This document shows positions 18,566 through 27,535 of a DNA stretch of 64,000 bases, piece by piece. Position numbers and translations under genes: made by a program. The notes beneath the pieces are model-generated. The model was not told the origin of the DNA, did not search any database, and was given only the letters and a program-made list of their open reading frames with translations. Every line of letters starts with the position of its first letter. The first letter of the stretch is position 1. The DNA is from Desulfosporosinus sp. Sb-LF (GTDB taxonomy: Bacteria; Bacillota; Desulfitobacteriia; Desulfitobacteriales; Desulfitobacteriaceae), in assembly GCF_004766055.1 (NCBI RefSeq), contig NZ_SPQR01000012.1:40807-104806 (forward strand), in the 5' to 3' direction.

Positions 18566-18682
18566 ATGAAAGCAAATTCCTCAGACACAATTAGAGAGGA
18601 ATGCTATAAGGGTGGGACAAGGCAATCTTTGCTCTGCCTGGCTCGGTTGATGCCGAGGGTTATTGACATAAAAGGGAGGTAG
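18566..18682 (+). CDS. Short leader ORF coupled to qmoA
   Basis: An ATG at 18566 behind AAGGGAGA opens a 38-codon frame with two Cys and several Arg/Lys. Its stop TAG (18680-18682) falls between the AAAGGGAGG that serves qmoA and the qmoA start, so the qmoA ribosome site is its last codons. This arrangement suggests translational coupling or a regulatory leader peptide. No family recognised. Several small hairpins overlap the ORF (for example CTCGG/CCGAG). It could be fortuitous. Confidence 0.45.
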   Translation: MKANSSDTIREECYKGGTRQSLLCLARLMPRVIDIKGR

Positions 18683-18686
18683 AAGG

Positions 18687-19934
18687 ATGGCGCTAAAGAG
18701 TATTTTAGTGGTTGGAGGGGGAGTAAGCGGACTTACTGCCGCAGTCGAAGCTTCCGAGGCTGGAAGCGAGGTCTACCTAGTTGAAGAGAAATCTTATCTA
18801 GGTGGCAGAGTAACTCAGTTAAACCAGTATTTTCCTAAGTTGTGTCCGCCGAACTGCGGGTTGGAAATTAATTTTAAAAGAATTAAACAAAACCCCCGAA
18901 TTAAGTTCTTTACTTTATCCGAAATTGAAAAGATTGAGGGTGAAGAAGGGGATTTTACGGTTACAGTAAAATCTAATCCTCGTTTCGTAAACCAAAATTG
19001 CACGGCTTGTGGGAAGTGCGCCGAAGTGTGCCCAGCACAGAGGCCAAACGACTTTAATTACGGATTGGACAAGACTGGGGCAATATATAAGGCTCATGAG
19101 TTTGCTTTTCCAATGAAGTACCTGATTGACGATAAGGCTTGTCTGGGTGCGGAGTGCGGAAAATGCGTCGCTGCTTGCGAGTATGGTGCCATCGAATTAG
19201 ACATGCCTGCTAAAAGTTTCAACTTGAATGTTGGCTCCATCATTTGGGCGACGGGTTGGAATCCTTATGATGCAACGCGAGTCGACTACTATGGATATGG
19301 CAAACATCAGAATGTTATTACGAATGTGATTCTGGAAAGATTAGCTTCCTCCAACGGGCCTACTGGCGGGAAGATAGTTCGTCCGTCAGACGGTAAAGAA
19401 GTCGAAAGCATTGCTTTTGTCCAGTGTGCTGGATCTCGAGATGAAAATAATTTACCCTATTGTTCCGGAGTTTGCTGTATGGCATCATTGAAGCAAGCCA
19501 CTTATATCAAGTCACAGAACCCAAATGCTAAGGTCTATATGTTTTATATAGATGTCAGGGCGATGGGCAAACATGAGGACTTTTATACAAAGATACAAAA
19601 TGATATTACAATGATAAAAGGAAAAGTTGGCGAGATTACCGAGGATTCGCTGACAAAAGAACTAATCGTTCAAGTAGAGAACCAATCGACTGGGGAAATA
19701 ATGAAGGAAAAGGTTGACATGGTTGTGTTGGCGACTGGGATGGTACCAGCTACCGCTGAGTCAAAAGTACCTGTTGCAATAACTTATGATGAGGATGGCT
19801 TTATTGCTTCCGATTCACAGCAACCTGGGATATATGGCACTGGATGTGTTAAGAAGCCATTGGATGTTGCCTCGTCGGTTAAAGATGCTACTGCTGCAGC
19901 GCTCAAGGCCATTCAATCTACGGTGAGGAGGTAG
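18687..19934 (+). CDS. qmoA: QmoA, quinone-interacting oxidoreductase flavoprotein subunit
   Basis: HdrA-related flavoprotein of 415 residues, part of the Qmo complex that passes electrons to APS reductase. The FAD loop VVGGGVSGLTAA begins at residue 6. The HdrA-type PPNCGLEIN segment is at about 55. A ferredoxin-like CTACGKCAEVCP is at about 108, and a second cysteine cluster with CGKCVAACEYG is at about 158. The ATG at 18687 has GGGAGG upstream. It heads an operon with qmoB (5-base gap) and an HdrD-like gene. The operon promoter closely resembles that of aprBA copy 2. Confidence 0.93.
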   Translation: MALKSILVVGGGVSGLTAAVEASEAGSEVYLVEEKSYLGGRVTQLNQYFPKLCPPNCGLEINFKRIKQNPRIKFFTLSEIEKIEGEEGDFTVTVKSNPRFVNQNCTACGKCAEVCPAQRPNDFNYGLDKTGAIYKAHEFAFPMKYLIDDKACLGAECGKCVAACEYGAIELDMPAKSFNLNVGSIIWATGWNPYDATRVDYYGYGKHQNVITNVILERLASSNGPTGGKIVRPSDGKEVESIAFVQCAGSRDENNLPYCSGVCCMASLKQATYIKSQNPNAKVYMFYIDVRAMGKHEDFYTKIQNDITMIKGKVGEITEDSLTKELIVQVENQSTGEIMKEKVDMVVLATGMVPATAESKVPVAITYDEDGFIASDSQQPGIYGTGCVKKPLDVASSVKDATAAALKAIQSTVRR

Positions 19935-19939
19935 CTTCG

Positions 19940-22159
19940 ATGGATAAAAAAACAGGAGTTTATATTTGCTCCGGCTGTGGAATAGGAGAATCTCTGGATA
20001 TAGGGGCTCTGTCTAAAGTCGCCACCAAGGAGGGCAAGGTTCCAGTCTGCAAGTCGCACTCCTTTCTATGCGGATCGGAAGGCACTGCGTTGATTAAAAG
20101 CGATATTGAGAATGAAGGCGTTAATGCTGTAATTATAGCCGCATGCTCACCGCGTGTTAATTATGATGTATTTGAGTTTGGCCCCTCGGTATTGATGGAG
20201 AGAACGAATTTACGGGAGCAGATCACCTGGTGTCATCCAGCGAATGATGAGGATACACAGATGATGGCAGAGGATAGCCTGCGGATGAGTCTTGCCAGAA
20301 CTAAACATATCGAACTACCTGTGCCTTTCCAAGGGGAAAATATGGTAAGTACCATACTGGTTGTTGGCGGAGGTTTGGCTGGTATGACGGCCGCTCTCGA
20401 GGCAGCAAAAGCAGGATACAAAGCTGTGTTAGTGGAGAAGAATTCAGTTCTAGGTGGCTGGATGAATGGATTATTTAAACAAGCTCCTCAAAAATCGCCG
20501 TATTCTGAACCTCAAGAAGTCGATATCGCTGACAGGGTGAAGGCGATTGAAGCTCACTCAGATGTTACAGTTTACACTGGTGCAGAGATACAAGAGATTG
20601 CAGGCGCACCAGGCATGTTTGATGTTACTATCAACCAGAACGGCAACACTTTAACTGAAAGAGTAGGTTCGGTTATTCTTGCTACTGGTGCAGTTCCTTA
20701 TGATGCATCAAAGCTGGGCCACCTTGGCTATGGGAAATTCGAGAATGTGATTACAGGACAACAATTAGAAGAGTTGGCCTCCAAAGGAAAAATCGTCCGG
20801 CCTTCTGATGGCAAAGAAGTCCAGAGTATTGCTTTTATCCAGTGTGCTGGATCTCGGGATCCAAATCACCTGCCTTATTGTTCAGCGTCATGTTGTATCG
20901 AGTCTTTGAAACAGGCGACATACTTGAAAGAACAAAACTCTGAAGCTGCAGTATTTATTTTCAACAAAGACATTCGAACACCTGGCCAGTATGAGCGTTT
21001 ATACAAACAAGTGCAGAAAGATGGAGCTGTCTTCGTCAGAGGTGATATTAATGGTATTAATGAAGATGACGAAAAGAACTTAATCATTGAAGCTGCAGAC
21101 GTATTAACAGGAGCATCAATCAGCACAGAGGGTGTTGACTTGGTTGTTCTGGCAACTGGTATGGTGCCGACAACAGCCTTTGGAGAAAATATAGTCCCAC
21201 AAGCGGAACCCGAAGAAGGTAAGGAACCCGAACCGCAGGGAGAGTTTATTCTTAGATCAAATCTATTAAACCTGGCTTACCGTCAAGGCCCAGAGATGCC
21301 AACTCTAAAATATGGTTTTCCAGATTCGCACTTTATTTGTTTCCCTTATGAAACCCGTCGAACGGGTATATATGCTGCAGGTAGCGTAAGGGCACCGATG
21401 GATGAAATGTCCACTATTGAAGATGCCATTGGAGCAGCCATGAAGGCGATTCAATGTGTTGAATTGAGCACTACAGGATCAGCAGTTCACCCACGGGTTG
21501 GGGACATGTCCTTCCCAGACTTTGCAATGCAAAGGTGTACTCAATGCAAACGCTGTACCGTTGAATGTCCATTTGGGGCTATTAACGAAGATGAAAAATT
21601 CAATCCTCTACCAAATCCTACACGCTGTCGCAGGTGCGGGATCTGTATGGGAGCTTGTCCTGAACGGATAATTTCCTTTAAGAACTACTCTGTACCTATG
21701 GTCGGTAATATGATTAAGGCCATAGAAGTACCTGAGGAAGATGAGGAAAAACCAAGAATTCTAATCTTCGCTTGTGAAAATGACGCTTATCCTGCTTTAG
21801 ATATGGCAGGTATCAATCGACTCAGTTATAATGCATGGGTCCGTGTTATCCCACTAAGGTGTCTAGGTTCTATGAACTTGGTATGGATTGCTGATACATT
21901 ATCACAAGGAATTGACGGAATTCTTCTACTTGGGTGCCAGCATGGTGATGATTATCAGTGCCACTTCGTAAAGGGTAGTGAATTGGCTGACTACAGGCTA
22001 TCGAAGGTGGCTGAAACCTTGAACAGGTTGTCACTTGAGTCTGACCGTGTTCGAATAGAGCAGGTTTCTATTACTGATTATGATCGAATACCGGCTATAT
22101 TGGACGGCTTTTCCGAAAGGCTGATTGAACTGGGCCCTAACCCCTACAAAGGGTTCTAA
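19940..22159 (+). CDS. qmoB: QmoB, quinone-interacting oxidoreductase subunit with MvhD-like domain
   Basis: HdrA-like protein of 739 residues, partner of QmoA in the electron pathway to APS reductase. The N-terminal 130 residues contain conserved cysteines. The FAD loop VVGGGLAGMTAA is at about 140. Two 4Fe-4S motifs, CTQCKRCTVECPFG and CRRCGICMGACPE, lie at about 534 and 565. The last 140 residues form an MvhD/FrhD-like domain with CEND, RCLGS and GCQHGDDYQCH, as in hydrogenase-linked HdrA partners. That domain usually mediates transfer between a 2Fe-2S centre and a flavin. ATG 19940, tightly linked to qmoA. Confidence 0.93.
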   Translation: MDKKTGVYICSGCGIGESLDIGALSKVATKEGKVPVCKSHSFLCGSEGTALIKSDIENEGVNAVIIAACSPRVNYDVFEFGPSVLMERTNLREQITWCHPANDEDTQMMAEDSLRMSLARTKHIELPVPFQGENMVSTILVVGGGLAGMTAALEAAKAGYKAVLVEKNSVLGGWMNGLFKQAPQKSPYSEPQEVDIADRVKAIEAHSDVTVYTGAEIQEIAGAPGMFDVTINQNGNTLTERVGSVILATGAVPYDASKLGHLGYGKFENVITGQQLEELASKGKIVRPSDGKEVQSIAFIQCAGSRDPNHLPYCSASCCIESLKQATYLKEQNSEAAVFIFNKDIRTPGQYERLYKQVQKDGAVFVRGDINGINEDDEKNLIIEAADVLTGASISTEGVDLVVLATGMVPTTAFGENIVPQAEPEEGKEPEPQGEFILRSNLLNLAYRQGPEMPTLKYGFPDSHFICFPYETRRTGIYAAGSVRAPMDEMSTIEDAIGAAMKAIQCVELSTTGSAVHPRVGDMSFPDFAMQRCTQCKRCTVECPFGAINEDEKFNPLPNPTRCRRCGICMGACPERIISFKNYSVPMVGNMIKAIEVPEEDEEKPRILIFACENDAYPALDMAGINRLSYNAWVRVIPLRCLGSMNLVWIADTLSQGIDGILLLGCQHGDDYQCHFVKGSELADYRLSKVAETLNRLSLESDRVRIEQVSITDYDRIPAILDGFSERLIELGPNPYKGF

Positions 22160-22186
22160 GTCCTTGAATAGCAAAGGAGCATTAGT

Positions 22187-23350
22187 ATGGATGAAATATT
22201 AAACGTATCTCTGGAAATGAGAGATTATATTGTTTCTTCAGGGGCGGAGACTCTTAGCACGTGTATGCAATGCGGCCTCTGTACCAATCTTTGTCCTTGG
22301 CGTCTGGTTCATGGTGAGGTTAGCGAGTCATTTAATATTCGTAAAATGCAACGTCAGTGCCAGCTTGGTTTAGAAGGTTTCGAGGGGGAAGAAGTTCTTT
22401 TTGCTTGCGTTACATGTGGTATGTGTCAGGTTAACTGTCCTAGAAAAGTAGAAATCATTGATAACGTACGTGCCATGCGTAATACTACGGTTGGAGCAGG
22501 CTTTTTACCAGGACATTTGCGCCCCATTGCTGGTAGCGTTCACGCTAATGGCAATCCTTGGTCTGGTGCGAAGGAGAAGCGTGCCGAATGGCAAGCAGGT
22601 CTGAACATACCTGCTTTCTCTGATGATACTGAGTACCTCCTTTATGTTTGCTGTACCTCTTGTTACGATACACGCAGTCAAAAAATAGCCAAAAGCATAG
22701 TAAATCTTCTGCAGAAAGCAGGAGTAAGCTTTGGAGTTTTGACCGCAGAAGAGAACTGTTGCGGCGAAACAATGCGCAAACTTGGTGATGAGGAATTATT
22801 CCAAAAACTCGCTGAATCAAACATCAAGTTGTTTAACGGAAAAGGCGTAAAGAAGATTATTACGACTTCTCCTCATTGCCTGTATGCCTTTAAAAAGGAT
22901 TATCCAGAACTGGGCGGAGAATATGAAGTAATGCATTACTCTGAGCTACTGAGCAGCCTCTTAAAGGAAGGAAAGCTTTCCTTGCCAGGAGAAGTAGCAA
23001 AAAAAATCACCTTTCATGATCCATGCTATCTAGGTCGTCATAATGATGTCTATGATTCCCCAAGAGAACTCATCAAGGCTATACCGGGTGTTGAACTGGT
23101 AGAACTTGATCGAACAAAAAATAAGAGCTTATGCTGCGCTGGTGGTGGCGGCCGGGTTTGGGCAGAAGTTCCAATGGGGGAGCGTTTTGGCGAATTACGG
23201 ATTACTGATGCAGTAGATAAAAATGCTGACATTTTAGTTACAGCATGTCCATACTGTATTCTAATGCTGGATGATGCTTGTTCTGGTTTAGAAAAGGGCG
23301 ATGTGCTACAAGTCATGGAAATGTCCGAACTACTGAACTCTGCCTTGTAG
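22187..23350 (+). CDS. HdrD-like (fused HdrC-HdrB) iron-sulfur subunit replacing QmoC
   Basis: Soluble protein of 387 residues with no membrane span. The N-terminus holds two 4Fe-4S motifs, CMQCGLCTNLCPW (about 26) and CVTCGMCQVNCPR (about 74), as in HdrC. The rest carries two CCG domains as in HdrB: one with CCTSC and ENCCGE (about 155-190), the other with DPCYLG, CCAGGGG and CPYC (about 285-365). Proteobacterial and archaeal sulfate reducers have a membrane subunit QmoC here. Gram-positive sulfate reducers are known to use Hdr-type subunits instead, usually described as separate HdrC and HdrB; here they are one chain. It probably completes the Qmo electron path to AprBA. Confidence 0.9.
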   Translation: MDEILNVSLEMRDYIVSSGAETLSTCMQCGLCTNLCPWRLVHGEVSESFNIRKMQRQCQLGLEGFEGEEVLFACVTCGMCQVNCPRKVEIIDNVRAMRNTTVGAGFLPGHLRPIAGSVHANGNPWSGAKEKRAEWQAGLNIPAFSDDTEYLLYVCCTSCYDTRSQKIAKSIVNLLQKAGVSFGVLTAEENCCGETMRKLGDEELFQKLAESNIKLFNGKGVKKIITTSPHCLYAFKKDYPELGGEYEVMHYSELLSSLLKEGKLSLPGEVAKKITFHDPCYLGRHNDVYDSPRELIKAIPGVELVELDRTKNKSLCCAGGGGRVWAEVPMGERFGELRITDAVDKNADILVTACPYCILMLDDACSGLEKGDVLQVMEMSELLNSAL

Positions 23351-23644
23351 AATCATGAGTTAAATAGAACTTGCTTGTTGATACCGTGCCATATCGGAAC
23401 ATCGAGGTATTGTATTAATGATGTTTGTCAATCTATGATTTTAAAAACTTTGTTTGAAGGATTAATTAAAACATGGGTTGGCTGAGTGATATGGTTGGAT
23501 AAATTCAGATATTGCGAAAGGGGTGATGCCGGAAACTCTGTTTATGCTGCGTCTTTTCCAGCAAGAAATTGACGACTCTAACAAGGATAAACACCTGTTT
23601 CTGTTGTAGCCCACATACGCAAAATAGAATTTGAGGAGGACTAA
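23351..23644 (+). other. Leader region upstream of sat
   Basis: No gene supported. There is no copy of the qmo/apr2-type promoter. A 27-codon frame (23525-23608) exists but its ATG is only one base from the AAAGGGG, which is poor spacing. The sat ribosome site is at 23633-23640. Confidence 0.4.
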
Positions 23645-24823
23645 ATGATGTCTAAACTAGTACCGCCACATGGTGGAAAGTTAACACCAGTATTGCTCCC
23701 TGAGTCTCAACGAGCGGATGCTTTGGCAAAAGCCAAAACTCTGCCAGTCATTCGCATGACTTCTCGCGAAACTTCTGACCTTTTAATGATCGGGATGGGG
23801 GCGTTTAGCCCACTGACTGGATTTATGGGCAAAGCGGATTATGAGAGTGTAGTAGCTACAAAACATTTGACCAATGGCTTGGCATGGCCTCTTCCAATCA
23901 CTTTATCCGTCACTAAGGAGCGAGCCGCTGAACTTACAATTGGTATGGAGGTTGCCTTAGTTGATGATGAAACTGATACCTATACCGGTATTTTAACGGT
24001 TAGCGATAAATATGAATATGACAAAGTCGCTGAATGCAAAGCTGTATTCTTTACAGACGATCTTGAACACGAAGGTGTAAAGAAAGTAATGGCTCAAGGG
24101 GATATCAATGTCGGCGGTTCATTAGTAACGTTTAGCCAACTCGGTTACGCTACTAAATACGGTGCTTACTATGCTACTCCAGAGCAAACCAGAGCCATTT
24201 TCGATGAAAAAGGTTGGGCAACCGTCGCTGCTTTCCAAACTCGGAACCCTTTGCATCGTTCCCACGAATTCTTATGCAAACTCGGAAATGAAGTTTGCGA
24301 TGGCTTGTTCATTCACCCAATCGTAGGAAAACTCAAAGAAGGGGATATTCCTGCTGAAACACGTCTGGAATGTTATGAAGTTCTGTTAAAGAACTACTTC
24401 AATCCTGACAAAGCTGTTATGAGAGTTTATCCGATGGAAATGCGTTATGCTGGACCTAGCGAAGCAATTCTCCACTCCATTTTCCGTCAAAACTTTGGTT
24501 GCAGCCATATCTTGGTAGGACGCGATCACGCTGGTGTTGGCGACTATTACACAGCTTATCAAGCCCAAGAATTGTTTGATCAATTTAAGCCTGGTGAACT
24601 TCTCTGCCAACCTCTTAAAGTAACCGCTGCTTTCTATTGCAATAAATGCGAAGGCATGACCACTGAAAAAACTTGCCCACATGGCAAAGAAGATCATTTG
24701 AACATCAGCGGCACAAAGCTTAGAGGGATGTTAGGCAAAGGCGAGCTTCCCCCAAGCCAATTCAGCCGTAAAGAAGTTCTTGAAATCTTGGTTAAGTATT
24801 ACAAGGAAAAAGCTGCAAAGTAA
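23645..24823 (+). CDS. sat: Sulfate adenylyltransferase (ATP sulfurylase)
   Basis: Homo-oligomeric cytoplasmic enzyme of 392 residues that activates sulfate with ATP to APS and pyrophosphate, the first step of dissimilatory sulfate reduction. The nucleotide-binding motif FQTRNPLHRSHE is at about residue 196 and GRDHAGVG at about 292. A zinc site with CNKC and TCPHG follows at about 332, typical of the bacterial and archaeal dissimilatory type. No APS-kinase domain is present. Two adjacent ATGs (23645 and 23648) follow GAGGAGGA and either could be used. It lies between the qmo operon and aprBA, which consume its product. Confidence 0.96.
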   Translation: MMSKLVPPHGGKLTPVLLPESQRADALAKAKTLPVIRMTSRETSDLLMIGMGAFSPLTGFMGKADYESVVATKHLTNGLAWPLPITLSVTKERAAELTIGMEVALVDDETDTYTGILTVSDKYEYDKVAECKAVFFTDDLEHEGVKKVMAQGDINVGGSLVTFSQLGYATKYGAYYATPEQTRAIFDEKGWATVAAFQTRNPLHRSHEFLCKLGNEVCDGLFIHPIVGKLKEGDIPAETRLECYEVLLKNYFNPDKAVMRVYPMEMRYAGPSEAILHSIFRQNFGCSHILVGRDHAGVGDYYTAYQAQELFDQFKPGELLCQPLKVTAAFYCNKCEGMTTEKTCPHGKEDHLNISGTKLRGMLGKGELPPSQFSRKEVLEILVKYYKEKAAK

Positions 24824-24851
24824 TAAGTTTAAATCAGTTGAGTACATTGCC

Positions 24852-24887
24852 TTGAGTAGTATGAGAAACTATTCTCATACTACTCAA
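24852..24887 (+). promoter_or_regulatory. 16-bp perfect hairpin between sat and aprB copy 1
   Basis: TTGAGTAGTATGAGAA (24852-24867) pairs perfectly with TTCTCATACTACTCAA (24872-24887) across a 4-base loop. No T-run follows, so it is more like an mRNA processing or stabilising element than a classical terminator. It ends 4 bases before the duplicated aprBA block begins at 24892. Confidence 0.75.
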
Positions 24888-24921
24888 AGGCTAAAATTTA
24901 TAAACGATGGAGGTTAAACCT

Positions 24922-25359
24922 ATGCCAAGTTTTGTATATACAGACAAGTGTGATGGATGTAAAGGGCAAGACAAAACAGCGTGCATGTATGCATGCCCAA
25001 ATGACCTGATGGCTCTAGACAAAGAGAAAATGAAGGCAGTCAACCTTGATCCTTGGGCTTGCTGGGAATGCCTGTGCTGTGTAAAAGCTTGCCCACAACA
25101 AGCAATGGACCTCAGAGGCTATGCAGACTTCGTACCGCTAGGTGCATCAGTAACCCCCCTACGTGGATCTGACAGCATCATGTGGACTGTAAAATTCCGT
25201 AATGGCATGACCAAACGATTTAAATTCCCAATTCGGACAACAGAAGAAGGAACTGCAGTACCGGACGGCAATTTCCCAACTGAAACAGGACTCGATAGCA
25301 TCGAACTGTTCACAGAACCTGCTTCCATGCTTGGGCCAGTTTGGACGTTCAAAAAATAA
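24922..25359 (+). CDS. aprB: APS reductase beta (iron-sulfur) subunit, copy 1
   Basis: Ferredoxin-like subunit of 145 residues that carries two 4Fe-4S clusters and feeds electrons to the flavin of AprA. Cluster ligands are in CDGC, TACMYACPND (about residues 8-25) and CWECLCCVKACPQQ (about 43-56). A C-terminal arm of about 85 residues wraps on AprA in known structures. An in-frame ATG at 24907 overlaps the ribosome site GGAGG, so 24922 is the better start. Transcription probably comes from sat through the hairpin at 24852-24887. Protein identical to copy 2. Confidence 0.95.
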   Translation: MPSFVYTDKCDGCKGQDKTACMYACPNDLMALDKEKMKAVNLDPWACWECLCCVKACPQQAMDLRGYADFVPLGASVTPLRGSDSIMWTVKFRNGMTKRFKFPIRTTEEGTAVPDGNFPTETGLDSIELFTEPASMLGPVWTFKK

Positions 25360-25403
25360 GATCAAGATCGAATACTGGAAATGAATAGGGGAGGTAAAGA
25401 TCA

Positions 25404-27293
25404 ATGCCAATGAACTTTGAAACGATCGAAGTAACAACAGATCTTCTCATCATTGGAGGAGGCATGGGAGCCTGTGGCGCAGCTGTAGAAGCGGCTTACT
25501 GGGGCAAAAAACACGGAGTTAAAGTAACCCTAGTCGACAAAGCATCCCTACCACGCTCAGGAGCCGTTGGAATGGGCTTATCGGCTATCAATCAATATGT
25601 AGGGGTAGCCGAAGGTAAAAACACCGTTGAAGATTACATCAAATATGTAAAATATGATCTCATGGGGGTAGCCCGTGATGACTTAGTCGCAAACATCGCG
25701 CGACACGTTGACAGCTCAGTTCATCTCTTTGAAAAATGGGGTCTGCCAATTTGGAAAGATGAAGAAGGCAAGTATGTCCACGAAGGCCGTTGGCAATTGA
25801 TGATCAACGGAGAATCCTACAAAGTCATCGTTGCTGAAGCAGCTAAGAATGCTTTAGGCGACGAAAACATCTATGAGCGTGTATTCATCACCGAACCGTT
25901 GATGAAAGATGGCAAATGCGTAGGAGCTGTCGGATTCAGTGTTCGTGAAAACAAATTCTATGTCTTCAAAGCAAAAGCTGTCATCTGTGCCTTGGGTGGA
26001 ACCGTAGGAGTCTTCAAACCTAAATCCACAGGTGAAGGAATGGGACGTTCATGGTATCCTCCGTTCTCCACAGGATCTTCTTGCTATTTCACGCTCAAAG
26101 CTGGAGCAGAGATGACCTGTCAAGAAGTACGCTTTGTACCGATTCGTTTTAAAGACGCTTACGGCCCAGTAGGAGCATGGTTCCTACTCTTCAAATCTCG
26201 TGCAACCAATGCCATGGGAGAAAACTACATGGTAACGCGTGCCGATGAATTGAATAACTGGGGCAAATATGGCCAAGCTAAGCCACAACCCGCCAACATT
26301 CGTAACTGGCTGGGAATGATGGATATCAAAGAAGGAAAAGGACCTCTCTTCATGCGGACAGAAGAAGCTATTGCTAATCTGGCCAAACAATATGAAGGAG
26401 ACGAGAAAGCCTTCAAGAAGAAAATGAAAACTCTGGAAAATGAAGCTTGGGAAGATTTCCTCGACATGACCATTTCGCAAGCATTACTGTGGGCAGCAAC
26501 CAACGTTGAGCCTGAAGTAAAATCTTCGGAAATTTCCGCAACTGAGCCTTATTTCATCAGCTCTCACTCAGGAGCATCCGGTGCCTGGGTATCTGGTCCA
26601 GAAGATTTGTCAGGTGGAACAGAGTATTTCTGGGGTTATGCCAACATGACAACCGTTCCAGGACTGTTTGCTGCAGGGGACGCAACAGGAGCTTGTGCTC
26701 ACAAGTTCTCGTCAGGAACACACGCTGAAGGCCGTATTGCTGCTAAAGCAGCTGTGAAGTACGTAGTAGACAATAACACCTTAACAGAAGTAGATGCTCA
26801 AGCAATTGCAGACATCAAAGAAAAAATTTACCAACCGTTGGCACTCTTTGAAGAGCATAAAAACTATACCACGGATGAGAACGTCAACCCGAACTACATC
26901 TTGCCAAAAATGTTCATGATGCGTCTCCAAAAGATCATGGACGAGTATGTAGGCGGAGCTGGATCAAACTTCGCGTTCAACGCGGCATCCTTAACACGGG
27001 CCTCAGAACTGCTCGAGTTCCTGAAAGAAGATCAGGAAAAACTGGCAGCAAAAGACCTGTATGAACTGCTAAGAGTATGGGAAAATAGACACAGACTCTG
27101 GCAAGCAGAAGCCCATGTACGCGCAGTATCGTTCCGTGAAGAAACCCGTTGGCCGGGATATTATTTCCGGACAGACTTCCCGAAACTGGATGAAGAGAAC
27201 TGGCTTTGCTTCGTAAATATGAAGTGGGATCCTGCAAATGATCAATGGTCAGTCTTCAAACGTCCAATCTTGAATCTGTTTGGCATTGAGTAA
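25404..27293 (+). CDS. aprA: APS reductase alpha (flavoprotein) subunit, copy 1
   Basis: Catalytic subunit of 629 residues that reduces adenosine 5'-phosphosulfate to sulfite and AMP on FAD. The FAD-binding loop IIGGGMGACGAAVEA starts at about residue 17. The fumarate-reductase-like fold is recognisable throughout, including GRWQLMINGESYK, the FAD segment AGDATGACAHKFSSG near residue 425, and the C-terminal RETRWPGYYFR-type segment, written here as REETRWPGYYFR. ATG 25404 follows GGGGAGG, 44 bases after aprB. Length is near that of other Gram-positive AprA. Identical to copy 2. Confidence 0.96.
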   Translation: MPMNFETIEVTTDLLIIGGGMGACGAAVEAAYWGKKHGVKVTLVDKASLPRSGAVGMGLSAINQYVGVAEGKNTVEDYIKYVKYDLMGVARDDLVANIARHVDSSVHLFEKWGLPIWKDEEGKYVHEGRWQLMINGESYKVIVAEAAKNALGDENIYERVFITEPLMKDGKCVGAVGFSVRENKFYVFKAKAVICALGGTVGVFKPKSTGEGMGRSWYPPFSTGSSCYFTLKAGAEMTCQEVRFVPIRFKDAYGPVGAWFLLFKSRATNAMGENYMVTRADELNNWGKYGQAKPQPANIRNWLGMMDIKEGKGPLFMRTEEAIANLAKQYEGDEKAFKKKMKTLENEAWEDFLDMTISQALLWAATNVEPEVKSSEISATEPYFISSHSGASGAWVSGPEDLSGGTEYFWGYANMTTVPGLFAAGDATGACAHKFSSGTHAEGRIAAKAAVKYVVDNNTLTEVDAQAIADIKEKIYQPLALFEEHKNYTTDENVNPNYILPKMFMMRLQKIMDEYVGGAGSNFAFNAASLTRASELLEFLKEDQEKLAAKDLYELLRVWENRHRLWQAEAHVRAVSFREETRWPGYYFRTDFPKLDEENWLCFVNMKWDPANDQWSVFKRPILNLFGIE

Positions 27294-27352
27294 GACTCAT
27301 TAAGTCAGTGGTTAATGGGTAGATGATAATATAAGAGCCTATTTTCGATTGA

Positions 27353-27415
27353 AAGAGGGGATGGGTGCAAGTTCTCGTCTTGAACTGGAATTTGTATTCA
27401 TCCCTCTATTTTGAC
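27353..27415 (+). terminator. Terminator after aprA copy 1
   Basis: An AGAGGGG-ATG arm near 27354-27363 pairs with CATCCCTCT at about 27399-27407, with an inner AGTTC/GAACT stem, followed by ATTTTG. The copy 2 terminator has the same plan (GGAGATG/CATCTCC) but different sequence. Confidence 0.75.
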
Positions 27416-27535
27416 ATGGTATTAATGCTTGCAATTTAAAGCTTACAGACTAGGTTCTTCTTTAAGGTGTAGATGTAAAGAATGAAGATGATCTTCATAA
27501 ATGTTATTGAATTGATTTAAGGAGGAATTGTAGAT

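Larger units (their letters stand above)
24892..27297 (+). repeat. aprBA direct repeat, copy 1 (2,406 bp)
   Basis: This block matches 28933-31338 at a constant offset of 4041 bases. The match begins about 30 bases upstream of the aprB ATG and ends 4 bases after the aprA stop. Every translated frame compared on both strands is identical, and I saw no base difference in the lines I compared. The outside flanks differ, apart from weak similarity just after the stop and analogous terminators. Confidence 0.93.

Noticed and set aside
25159..25437. Minus-strand frames repeated in both aprBA copies as possible antisense genes
   Set aside because: They recur only because the whole block is duplicated; there is no independent coding evidence.
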